NCBI GenBank assembly: GCA_964461135.1
Contig: CAYWTB010000065.1
Location: forward strand, 1 to 25,760
DNA length: 25,760 nt
Source: RQOF01 sp964461135
Lineage (GTDB): Bacteria > Calditrichota > Calditrichia > RBG-13-44-9
Direction: 5' to 3'
Shown here: positions 15,062 to 22,700 of the stretch, one piece after another
Numbering within the stretch: position 1 is the stretch's first letter
Layout: each line of letters starts with the position of its first letter
The notes under the pieces: generated by a model
Told to the model about the DNA's origin: nothing
What the model saw: the letters and a program-made list of their open reading frames with translations, nothing else
Databases searched by the model: none
Made by a program: the position numbers and the translations under genes

Positions 15062-16573
15062 ATGACCATACAGAATTTTGAAAAGATTAAAACTTTCGGA
15101 GATTTAAAGAAAACGAATTACCGGCCTCGCTCCATCAAGGAGGAGCTCAGAGACAATCTCATTCAGAAAATCCGGAAGGGGGAAGACATTTTCCCCGGCA
15201 TCATCGGCTACGAACATTCTGTTATACCCGATCTGCAACGTGCCATTCTGGCTCAGCATAACATAACACTCCTGGGATTACGCGGGCAGGCTAAAACCCG
15301 TATTGCCCGGCAGATGATCGATCTGCTGGATGAATATATCCCGGTAGTAGACGGTTCTGAACTCAATGACGATCCGCTGGCACCGCTCTCCCGGCAGGCC
15401 AGGGATCTGATTGCCCGGCAGGGAGATGATACCCCGGTCCACTGGATGCACCGTTCCGAGCGCTACACTGAAAAACTGGCTACCCCCGATGTATCCATCG
15501 CCGATTTAATCGGGGATGTTGATCCCATCAAAGCGGCAGCCATGAAGCTGCCTTACGCCGATGAACGGGTTATTCACTTCGGCCTGATTCCCCGCTCCCA
15601 TCGCGGCATTTTTGTCATCAATGAATTGCCGGATTTACAGGCCCGTATTCAGGTGGCTTTATTTAATATTTTACAGGAAAGGGATGTGCAGATCAGGGGC
15701 TTCAAAATCCGGCTGCCGCTGGATATTCAGTTTGTATTTACCGCCAATCCGGAGGACTACACCAACCGCGGAGCCATTGTAACCCCGTTAAAAGACCGTA
15801 TTGAAAGCCAGATTTTGACCCATTACCCCAGGAATGTTGCAGCTTCCCGTCAGATAACCGAGCAGGAAGCCCGCATTCATGAGGATAATAAGGACAAAAT
15901 CAAGGTCCATGAACTGGTGAAGAACCTGGTCGAACAGATCGCATTTGAAGCACGGGAGAGTGAATATATTGATGCCAAGAGTGGTGTTTCTGCCCGGTTA
16001 TCCATTTCGGCCTACGAGAATCTGGTATCAACCGCCGAGCGGCGCATGCTGATCAACCATGAGAAAAATACCTTTGTGAGAATCTCGGACTTCTCGGGAG
16101 TAGTGCCGGCGATTACGGGCAAAGTTGAACTGGTGTACGAAGGAGAACAGGAAGGTTCGGCAAAGGTGGCACACTCACTGATCGGGAAAGCAATTCGTGC
16201 TCAATTTGTCCATTATTTCCCCAATCCTGAAAAAATGAAACGCAAACAGGAAACCACACCCTATCAGAAAATAGTAAACTGGTTCAGTGAAGGACATACC
16301 CTGGATCTTATTCACGATACCTCACGCCAGGATTATGAGAAAGCTCTCAACAGCATACCGGGATTACAGGAGGTGGTTAAGGAATTTCATCCCGAAAGTG
16401 ATGAACAAAACCGCTACCTGTTGATGGAGTTTGTACTCTTCGGACTGGCCGAATATTCCTTCCTGAGCAAATATTATCTGGAATCCGGCCTGCAGTTTAA
16501 AGACCTGTTAAGCAGCATGCTTACCGTTTCGGAGGAGGATGAGGAGGAAGATGAATCCGATTCGTTTCAATAA
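15062..16573 (+). CDS. ChlI/MoxR-like AAA+ ATPase with Asn-Glu Walker B
   Basis: AAA+ ATPase of 503 residues related to magnesium-chelatase subunit I/MoxR proteins. Walker A is GLRGQAKT (72-79; Lys78) with Ala before the Lys. Walker B ends FVINELPDL (Asn187-Glu188), so the usual metal-binding Asp is Asn while the catalytic Glu is kept. Sensor 1 is FTANPEDY (Asn229), followed by 'TPLKDRIESQILTHYP' with the arginine-finger region. A helical C-terminal extension ends in a very acidic tail (EEDEEEDESDS). AAGGAG precedes ATG 15062. With the VWA protein it probably forms a remodelling complex; the substrate is unknown. The Asn-Glu Walker B fits a coherent subfamily rather than a dead enzyme, but I could not check this. 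Confidence 0.85.
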   Translation: MTIQNFEKIKTFGDLKKTNYRPRSIKEELRDNLIQKIRKGEDIFPGIIGYEHSVIPDLQRAILAQHNITLLGLRGQAKTRIARQMIDLLDEYIPVVDGSELNDDPLAPLSRQARDLIARQGDDTPVHWMHRSERYTEKLATPDVSIADLIGDVDPIKAAAMKLPYADERVIHFGLIPRSHRGIFVINELPDLQARIQVALFNILQERDVQIRGFKIRLPLDIQFVFTANPEDYTNRGAIVTPLKDRIESQILTHYPRNVAASRQITEQEARIHEDNKDKIKVHELVKNLVEQIAFEARESEYIDAKSGVSARLSISAYENLVSTAERRMLINHEKNTFVRISDFSGVVPAITGKVELVYEGEQEGSAKVAHSLIGKAIRAQFVHYFPNPEKMKRKQETTPYQKIVNWFSEGHTLDLIHDTSRQDYEKALNSIPGLQEVVKEFHPESDEQNRYLLMEFVLFGLAEYSFLSKYYLESGLQFKDLLSSMLTVSEEDEEEDESDSFQ

Positions 16574-16624
16574 AAATTTCGGGTGGATTTAAAATCAGAA
16601 TTATCCATCACGGAATATCGCGAT

Positions 16625-16684
16625 ACCGAAAAACCGGCCTTACACAACCGCCGGAAAAATACCGGAGTATTTCGGTTTTCCCTT
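16625..16684 (+). terminator. Branched hairpin, possible terminator after the AAA+ gene
   Basis: The outer stem ACCGAAA (16625-16631) pairs with TTTCGGT (16670-16676). Inside are CCGGC (16634-16638) with GCCGG (16650-16654) and AAATAC/GTATTT around a CGGA loop (16657-16672, sharing two bases with the outer stem). A short TTTTC follows. This could be a terminator or a structured RNA; the T tract is weak. Confidence 0.4.
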
Positions 16685-16789
16685 ATCTGGATGCCCTGCC
16701 TGGATATTCTGATGGTTATTCGATTATTAATGTAAATCTACCCTTAAAATGGATGTGACGGCAAGTTGCTGCGTGAAATAAAATTCCGC

Positions 16790-16818
16790 TTGTATCAACA
16801 CAAATGAACCGTTAAATT
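16790..16818 (+). promoter_or_regulatory. Candidate promoter of rplU-rpmA
   Basis: TTGTAT (16790-16795), spacer 17, TAAATT (16813-16818). It lies about 45 bases before rplU. By eye only; no known L21 leader structure was recognised. Confidence 0.3.
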
Positions 16819-16863
16819 TTGTGGCTAAAATTATACAGATGAAGATTTCAGGGAGTTTACCTA

Positions 16864-17172
16864 ATGTTTGCGATTGTTGATATAGCCGGAAAACAGTTCC
16901 GGGTGGAAGAAAAAAAGATATTGCGCGTTCCGTACCTGCATCAGGAAATCGGAAAATCAGTGGAATTCGATAAAGTGCTCATTCTGGGTGATGAAAAAGA
17001 TATTAAAATTGGAAAACCGGTTATTAAGGGCGCAAAGGTTTCCGCCACTGTGCTGGAGCATGGACGTGAAAAGAAGGTCATTATATTTAAGAAAAAACGC
17101 CGGAAAGGTTACCAGTTGAAACGTGGACACCGGCAGCATTTTACCAGAATTCAGATTGAAAATATTGCATAA
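16864..17172 (+). CDS. rplU: 50S ribosomal protein L21
   Basis: Protein of 102 residues, normal length for bacterial L21, a large-subunit protein that binds 23S rRNA. The start 'MFAIVDIAGKQFRVEEKKILRVPYL' type sequence, the central GDEKDIKIGKPVIKGAKV and the basic 'KKKRRKGYQLKRGHRQHFTRIQI' signature identify it. GGGAG lies 9 bases before ATG 16864. It is followed after 23 bases by rpmA, the conserved L21-L27 pair. No obgE follows, unlike in many bacteria. Confidence 0.97.
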   Translation: MFAIVDIAGKQFRVEEKKILRVPYLHQEIGKSVEFDKVLILGDEKDIKIGKPVIKGAKVSATVLEHGREKKVIIFKKKRRKGYQLKRGHRQHFTRIQIENIA

Positions 17173-17195
17173 GAGAGCCGATTCGGAGGTATGTT

Positions 17196-17459
17196 ATGGC
17201 ACATAAAAAAGGTGTGGGAAGTTCCCGCAACGGACGCGAAAGCGCCAGTCAACGGTTAGGTATCAAAAAATTCGGGAATGAATTCGTTACTGCCGGCAGT
17301 ATCATTGTGCGGCAGAGAGGAACCAAATATCATCCCGGCATGAATGTTAAAAAAGGAAAAGACGACACCCTGTTTTCGGTAATTAACGGATACGTCAGGT
17401 TTGAACGAAAGGGTAGAACACGTTCCAGGATAAGCGTCTATCCACAGATCGAAGCATAA
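17196..17459 (+). CDS. rpmA: 50S ribosomal protein L27
   Basis: Protein of 87 residues. The N-terminus MAHKKGVGSSRNGRES is the L27 tail that reaches the peptidyl-transferase centre. It begins directly with MAHKK, so there is no cleavable leader of the Firmicutes type. 'VRQRGTKYHPGMNVKKGKDDTLFSVINGYVRFERKGR' is the diagnostic core. GGAGG precedes ATG 17196. Co-transcribed with rplU and followed by a terminator. Confidence 0.97.
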   Translation: MAHKKGVGSSRNGRESASQRLGIKKFGNEFVTAGSIIVRQRGTKYHPGMNVKKGKDDTLFSVINGYVRFERKGRTRSRISVYPQIEA

Positions 17460-17490
17460 TACCACTGTTTTATCCGACGAATTATCATGA

Positions 17491-17519
17491 GGGGCTGCCT
17501 GAAAAGGTCAGCCTTTTTT
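17491..17519 (+). terminator. Rho-independent terminator after rpmA
   Basis: GGCTGCC (17493-17499) pairs with GGTCAGCC (17506-17513), one bulged T, loop TGAAAA, followed by six T (17514-17519). Confidence 0.85.
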
Positions 17520-17569
17520 ATTATTCCTGTAATCAGATTTAAAATTCATCTTCCAAATCATTTCAGACT

Positions 17570-17575
17570 TATAAT
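17570..17575 (+). promoter_or_regulatory. Candidate -10 box of the DUF6544-like gene
   Basis: A perfect TATAAT lies 83 bases before ATG 17658, between the rpmA terminator and the gene. No good -35 is seen at 16-18 bases upstream. Confidence 0.25.
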
Positions 17576-17657
17576 TTTACAGTAACCGGGATTTTTTAAA
17601 TCTGTTTCAAAAAAGGTACATATCATCAGTAAAAACATCTATTAAAAGGAAAAACCG

Positions 17658-18482
17658 ATGCTGAAAATTATCATTCTGGTCATTCTGATCGTTGTAATGA
17701 TTTTCATAGTATATCTTTATCTCAGAAACAATTCATATATGAACCAGATTGAGGAGATCCGGCAGGCGTTGACTGCAGACCCGGTACAAATGGGTAAATT
17801 TGATCCCGATTCCATCTCTTCTCTCCCGCAGGTGGCCCGCCGGTATCTGAACCACGCCATACGGCCAGGTTCTGAAGTGGCCCAGGGGGTTGAGCTTCAC
17901 ATGCGTGGAACTATCCGGATCAATCCAAAATCGGACTGGATACCTTTTACGGCCACACAGGTAATCCGGGCGGGACAGGGATTCGTGTGGCAACCTAATC
18001 TGACCGCCAAACGGTTCCTGAAGATAACAGGTGCGGATTATTACTATCGGAATGAAGCTCGGCTCTATTTCACCTTATTCGGACTTATACCCATTGTGAA
18101 CAGTTCCAGTGATGGTATCAGTCAATCCGCCGCGGGGAGATTCCTGATCGAAGGCATCTGGTTGCCCACAGAATTTCTTCCCCGGAATGGCGCCCGCTGG
18201 GAAAGTGAAACCAATTCCTCCGCCCTGGTAACTCAGTCTGTTAACAGCTTCAGTTCAACCATCGCTTTTCTGGTTGATTCCACCGGAAAATTGCATTCCG
18301 TACGGGCACTGCGTTATCAGGATTCCAGCAGGGAATTCATTCCTTTTGGTGGTTATATTGAGGAAGAACGGCAATTTAACGGATATGTCATTCCATCTAA
18401 AGTGAGAGTCGGCTGGTATTTCGGCAGCGAAAATTACGCAGAATTTTTCCGTGTGGAAATCCTGGACGCCCGCTTCTTTTAA
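17658..18482 (+). CDS. Membrane-anchored DUF6544/DUF6920-like protein
   Basis: Protein of 274 residues with one N-terminal membrane helix (about 3-24) and little basic charge before it; the rest is probably outside the cytoplasm. Conserved stretches include 'LPQVARRYLNHAI', 'GTIRI....WIPFTATQVI', 'GFVWQPNL', 'AAGRFLIEGIWLPTEFLP' and 'GGYIEEERQFNGYVIPSKVRVGWYFG'. These match my memory of a family annotated as DUF6544 or DUF6920, of unknown function; the exact Pfam name needs a profile search. AAAGGA lies 7 bases before ATG 17658. It stands alone between a terminator and a 425-base gap. No enzymatic motif is apparent. Confidence 0.7.
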   Translation: MLKIIILVILIVVMIFIVYLYLRNNSYMNQIEEIRQALTADPVQMGKFDPDSISSLPQVARRYLNHAIRPGSEVAQGVELHMRGTIRINPKSDWIPFTATQVIRAGQGFVWQPNLTAKRFLKITGADYYYRNEARLYFTLFGLIPIVNSSSDGISQSAAGRFLIEGIWLPTEFLPRNGARWESETNSSALVTQSVNSFSSTIAFLVDSTGKLHSVRALRYQDSSREFIPFGGYIEEERQFNGYVIPSKVRVGWYFGSENYAEFFRVEILDARFF

Positions 18483-18672
18483 TAACTCATGTCAGCAAGC
18501 TGGATAGTTCCTTGTGCAGACTGAGCAGATATCGTATATTGAATAATATGATTATTGCCTGGTTTATTTAAGAAAAGTGTTTTTTTAAAAATTTTGCTTC
18601 AGTACATCAGTTAACATGTATCATGCTTCACTCTGGCATTTTGAGGGTCATTTATGAGCCCAGGATCTTGCT

Positions 18673-18715
18673 TTATCGAAGCTTATGATACAAGACAGGG
18701 AGTTATCGAAGCTTA
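18673..18715. repeat. Direct repeat TTATCGAAGCTTA, two copies
   Basis: Identical 13-base copies occur at 18673-18685 and 18703-18715, start-to-start distance 30. Each contains the palindrome AAGCTT. Spacing of about three helical turns could suit a DNA-binding protein; equally it may be part of a small dispersed element. Confidence 0.5.
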
Positions 18716-18763
18716 GCTTGAAGGTCAGTCTTAAAACCGCCTTAGCTCCGAAACTGAGCGGGC

Positions 18764-18791
18764 TGTCATTGTCCCGGAAGGGACAATGACA
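18764..18791. repeat. Perfect 12-bp inverted repeat (REP-like hairpin)
   Basis: TGTCATTGTCCC (18764-18775) and GGGACAATGACA (18780-18791) are exact inverted copies around a GGAA loop. There is no T tract after it on either strand, so it is unlikely to be a simple terminator. Confidence 0.7.
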
Positions 18792-18907
18792 CTCATTTTA
18801 TTATCATTCAATATCTATTAAAAATCAATGATTTAGAAACCATTTTTTAGGATTAAAAGCAATAATCATTTTAAATAATGTAAGAAACAAAACGAGGAAG
18901 AGAAAAA

Positions 18908-19585
18908 ATGCCGAAAATCACCTATTTGGGTCATTCCGCTTTCTTGCTGGAAACACAGAAAACAAATATCGTGATTGATCCGTTTCTATCCGATAACCCG
19001 CTAGCCAAGGCAAAACCGGAAGATATTAAAGTCGAATATATCTTATTATCGCATGGCCACGGAGACCATCTGGGAAATTCCATTGAGATCGCCAAGGCGG
19101 ATGACGCCACTATTATTGCTCCCTTTGAGTTGGCCAATTACTGCGCCGGCAAGGGAGTGCAGGTTCATCCCATGTATATCGGGGGCTCTCATGAATTTCC
19201 CTTCGGACGGGTAAAACTGACCATCGCCCATCACGGATCATCCGCTCCCGATGGTACCTATACCGGAAATCCATGTGGCTTTCTGGTATATGCAGATGGA
19301 AAAACATTTTACCACCCGGGAGATACCGGTCTGTTCTACGATATGAAACTCATCGGTGATATGAATAAGATCGATCTGGCTGTGTTACCTATCGGGGATA
19401 ACTTTACCATGGGCATTGATGATGCGGTAATAGCCACTGAATTCCTGAAGCCTAAAATGGTTATTCCCATGCACTATAATACTTTTGATGTTATCAAGGT
19501 AGATCCGAAGGATTTCGTCAATAAGGTGAAAAACAAGGGTCTGGACGCCATGATACTTGCGGTGGGATCAAGTTACCAGTTTTAG
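18908..19585 (+). CDS. UPF0173-type metal-dependent hydrolase (metallo-beta-lactamase fold)
   Basis: Soluble protein of 225 residues with a metallo-beta-lactamase fold. The start MPKITYLGHSAFLLE is diagnostic of the UPF0173/YtkL group. The zinc motif is SHGHGDH (H49, H51, D53, H54), with IAHH (H108, H109), 'YHPGDTGLF' (metal-bridging Asp) and 'VIPMHYNTF' (last His). The length is normal for the family (about 225-230). GAGGAAG precedes ATG 18908. The family is broadly conserved; its physiological substrate is not established. It stands alone, with 71 bases before the next gene. Confidence 0.92.
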   Translation: MPKITYLGHSAFLLETQKTNIVIDPFLSDNPLAKAKPEDIKVEYILLSHGHGDHLGNSIEIAKADDATIIAPFELANYCAGKGVQVHPMYIGGSHEFPFGRVKLTIAHHGSSAPDGTYTGNPCGFLVYADGKTFYHPGDTGLFYDMKLIGDMNKIDLAVLPIGDNFTMGIDDAVIATEFLKPKMVIPMHYNTFDVIKVDPKDFVNKVKNKGLDAMILAVGSSYQF

Positions 19586-19656
19586 TAAAATCCTGTTAAC
19601 AAACTATATTCGGCAAGAAAAATAATTTGCTTTTATACTGATTTAGTGATTCTGGT

Positions 19657-20679
19657 ATGAAAAAGAGTGCAAAAAGCCCTCAAGGGGGGACTTTTTTAAA
19701 TAAATCTCAGTCGGTAAAAACCTGGCGGATACCCGGCATAGTTCAATATCAGAAAGAACTCAATCATAAATTATTTCACCTGCCGGGGGCACAAGTGCCC
19801 CAATCTTTTCTGGATACTATTGAGGACTATCTCACCGGGATAGAGAACATACTGCACCGGCATAATCTTTCATTGCGAGATCTGTCTCTTTCCAATCAGA
19901 CGGCCTTTCTGAATCTTTCCGGAATTCTGGATATTGAGCGCGGGAGAACATCTCGATACTCACAGATCTATCATATTGTCCAGCAGGTGATGACTGAATT
20001 CCCCAAACTGAAGGACCGGCAGCTGCGACTGCTGATTTCTTCTTCCGGACGATTATCACATGCCGTAAAATTATTTAAAAATCAGCTGGAATTCCGGATT
20101 TCATTAGCCAGCATTTCCATGGAAAATGAATATTTTTCCCTGCTGGCTCAGCTGCTCTTTTCACGTGTCCTCAGACACCGGGAAAAACGGGAAATACGGC
20201 AAAAACTGGCATATTACGAAAACCGATTCCTGAATACTGCACGGAAAGTACAAGACAATCCTGCCGGAAAATATTCCGCCGCCGGAAAATATCATAACCT
20301 GAAAGATATTTTCATCCAAATCAATAAAGAATATTTTAATGGCGACCTGAAAATCCCGGTAATTGGCTGGAGCAGAAAACCGTCCACCCGCCGCCTGGGA
20401 TATTTTGATTACCGCCGAAACCGCCTGATTGTCAGTTCATTTCTCGATAACAATATTTTTCCGGACTATGTTATCCGGGGTATTGTTTTTCATGAAATGC
20501 TGCATATGATTCATCCTGTCCGGCATAAAAACGGCAGACGGGTGATTCATGGTGTGGATTTTAAAAGAGATGAAAAAAAATTCAGACACTTTCCCGAATA
20601 TGAAAAATGGCTGCGCCTAGACTATCCGGACTATATAGGAAACAAAAAGAAACGAGTTACATTAAAAGGATTATTCTAA
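19657..20679 (+). CDS. SprT-like zinc metalloprotease-domain protein
   Basis: Protein of 340 residues. The C-terminal part (about 215-325) is SprT-like: 'FIQINKEYFNGDLKIPVIGWSRKP', then HEMLH (H279, E280, H283) and a third ligand His298 in HGVDF, with 'RDEKKF' after it. SprT-like domains cut or bind protein substrates; the best known (SPRTN) acts on DNA-protein crosslinks, but most bacterial members are uncharacterised. The N-terminal 210 residues are helical and basic with no recognised domain; bacterial SprT is usually only about 160 residues, so this is an extended form. ATG 19657 has no clear ribosome site and is uncertain. No signal peptide. Confidence 0.75.
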   Translation: MKKSAKSPQGGTFLNKSQSVKTWRIPGIVQYQKELNHKLFHLPGAQVPQSFLDTIEDYLTGIENILHRHNLSLRDLSLSNQTAFLNLSGILDIERGRTSRYSQIYHIVQQVMTEFPKLKDRQLRLLISSSGRLSHAVKLFKNQLEFRISLASISMENEYFSLLAQLLFSRVLRHREKREIRQKLAYYENRFLNTARKVQDNPAGKYSAAGKYHNLKDIFIQINKEYFNGDLKIPVIGWSRKPSTRRLGYFDYRRNRLIVSSFLDNNIFPDYVIRGIVFHEMLHMIHPVRHKNGRRVIHGVDFKRDEKKFRHFPEYEKWLRLDYPDYIGNKKKRVTLKGLF

Positions 20680-20726
20680 TATAAAGATAAGATCGGAATC
20701 ACGTTTTGACCAAGGATTGAAAATTT

Positions 20727-22517
20727 ATGAGTTCAAATCTGCGACTGGAAGAAGATAAAATAGAAGGGAAAATATACGACCGTCATCTGTTCTCCCGCCT
20801 GCTGGAATTCGGAAAACCATACTGGCATATGATTACGGGCTCCATTGTCCTGATCATCATTGGCATGGGGCTGGAAATTCTGGGACCCTATCTGACCAAG
20901 GTAGCGATTGACCGCTATATTCTTCCCGGGCACATGAAGGGATTAATACTGATCGTTGTCATATATTTCGGAGTTTTACTGGGCAATTTCATTATCAAAT
21001 ATTCGCAGATTATGCTCATGCAGTTCATCGGCCAGAAAATCATGCTGGATTTAAGACACAAGCTTTTCTCCAAACTGCAGAGTCTGCACCAGCAGTTCTT
21101 CGATAAAAATCCCATCGGCCGTCTGATGACCCGGGTAACCTCGGATGTCGAATCTCTGAACCAGGTATTCACCGAGGGCCTGGTGATGGTGTTTGGGGAT
21201 CTGCTGCTGATAGGAGGCATTGTGGTTATGATGCTCAGTATTCATACCTCTCTGGCGCTATGGACGCTGTCGGTTGTACCGGTATTGCTGATCATTTCCT
21301 TTCTTTTTCGCAAGAAAGTGAGGGACTCTTACAGCCAGATTCGTTTTTTCCTGGCCAGAATCAATTCCTACCTGCAGGAACATATTTCCGGAATGAGTAT
21401 TGTGCAGCTCTATAACAGGGAGAAAAAAAATTTCGAGCTGTTCAGGGCCATTAACTGGGACCACACTGCCGCCTATATCAGGACGATATTTTATTACGCC
21501 CTGTTTTATCCCATGGTTGAGCTTCTGAGTTCCGTCGCGCTGGGTATTATTATTTACCGCGGAGCATTTTATATTGAGAATCAACTGGTCACTTTCGGAA
21601 TTCTGGTGGCCTTTATTCAGTACGCCCAGATGTTCTTCCGCCCCATCAGTGATCTTTCGGAGAAGTATAATATCCTGCAATCCGCCCTGGCTGCCTCGGA
21701 AAGGATCTTTAAGCTGCTGGACACCAAACCGGATATTATTTCACCCGTTAAAGGCCACAAAAATCCGGAAATCAGCCGTACCATCCGCTTTAATGATGTT
21801 TCCTTCGCATACCATGATGAATATGTGCTTCAAAATATTAATCTGGAAATTCCCATTGGCAGCCGCTATGCCCTGGTTGGACATACCGGCGCAGGTAAAA
21901 CCACACTGACCCGGTTGCTGGGACGATTCTATGAAATTCAGGAGGGACAAATTCTGGTGGACGGAGTGGATATCCGTCAGTGGGATCTGGAAAATCTGCG
22001 CAGTCACATGGCGGTGGTTCAGCAGGATGTTTTCCTTTTCTCCGGCACTGTGCTGGATAATATCCGCCTGGGGAAGCCGGACATTTTAGAAGAACAGGTA
22101 ACAGAAGCAGCACGCATGGTGAATGCGCACCATTTTATTGAAAAAATGGCGGGAGGTTATCAGGCTCAAATCCGAGAAAGAGGCGGGAATCTTTCCCAGG
22201 GGCAAAAACAGTTACTGGCACTGGCCCGGGCCATTGTATTCAATCCCGAAATCCTGATATTAGACGAGGCCACTTCCAATATAGACAGTGAATCGGAGCA
22301 TCTCATACAGCAGGCACTGAAAGTAGTGCTCGCAGACCGTACGGCAATTGTAATCGCCCACCGCCTGTCCACGATCCAGTACATGGATCAGATCGTGGTG
22401 ATGCATCACGGCAGGATCCATGAAACTGGTGATCATCAGGGATTGCTAAAAAAGAGAGGTTTGTATTACCGCCTGTACCAGCTGCAATACAAGGACCAGG
22501 AACTGGAATTTATATAA
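20727..22517 (+). CDS. ABC exporter half-transporter (MsbA/MdlB-like)
   Basis: Fused membrane and ATPase subunit of 596 residues, the standard length for type IV ABC exporters. About six membrane helices (about 30-320) are followed by a nucleotide-binding domain: Walker A GHTGAGKTT (385-393; K391), Q loop VVQQDVFLF, signature LSQGQ (489-493), Walker B ILILDE (D513, E514) and H loop IVIAHRLST. All catalytic residues are intact. The RGGNLSQGQKQLLALARA form and the long intracellular loops resemble the MdlB/YheH group, many of which work as heterodimers, yet no partner gene lies beside it. A homodimer is therefore possible. Substrate unknown (lipid, drug or peptide). AAGGA lies 10 bases before ATG 20727; it follows the SprT-like gene by 47 bases. 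Confidence 0.92.
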   Translation: MSSNLRLEEDKIEGKIYDRHLFSRLLEFGKPYWHMITGSIVLIIIGMGLEILGPYLTKVAIDRYILPGHMKGLILIVVIYFGVLLGNFIIKYSQIMLMQFIGQKIMLDLRHKLFSKLQSLHQQFFDKNPIGRLMTRVTSDVESLNQVFTEGLVMVFGDLLLIGGIVVMMLSIHTSLALWTLSVVPVLLIISFLFRKKVRDSYSQIRFFLARINSYLQEHISGMSIVQLYNREKKNFELFRAINWDHTAAYIRTIFYYALFYPMVELLSSVALGIIIYRGAFYIENQLVTFGILVAFIQYAQMFFRPISDLSEKYNILQSALAASERIFKLLDTKPDIISPVKGHKNPEISRTIRFNDVSFAYHDEYVLQNINLEIPIGSRYALVGHTGAGKTTLTRLLGRFYEIQEGQILVDGVDIRQWDLENLRSHMAVVQQDVFLFSGTVLDNIRLGKPDILEEQVTEAARMVNAHHFIEKMAGGYQAQIRERGGNLSQGQKQLLALARAIVFNPEILILDEATSNIDSESEHLIQQALKVVLADRTAIVIAHRLSTIQYMDQIVVMHHGRIHETGDHQGLLKKRGLYYRLYQLQYKDQELEFI

Positions 22518-22700
22518 AAAATTAATGTACACGGGAATCTGAATGACCCGTTCAACCTGTCAATCAATGAGCCGTTATTTTTATGAGCAGCAGTATCACC
22601 TTCCATATTAAGATGATAACCCTGTCGTAAATGACCGGTATTGGGAGGAATCCGGCTTTGATTCTGCAGGTGGAATGGGAGGTTTTACTGGAAGAATTTC

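Larger units (their letters stand above)
18483..18907. other. Intergenic region with repeats and a strong hairpin
   Basis: There is no credible ORF in these 425 bases. A moderately GC-rich core (about 18650-18791) contains two direct repeats and a perfect hairpin, annotated separately; the flanks are AT-rich. The core may be a REP-like element or a non-coding RNA. Confidence 0.5.

Noticed and set aside
13898..16573. Magnesium or cobalt chelatase
   Set aside because: No large ChlH/CobN subunit or tetrapyrrole gene is present, and the ATPase Walker B differs from ChlI.
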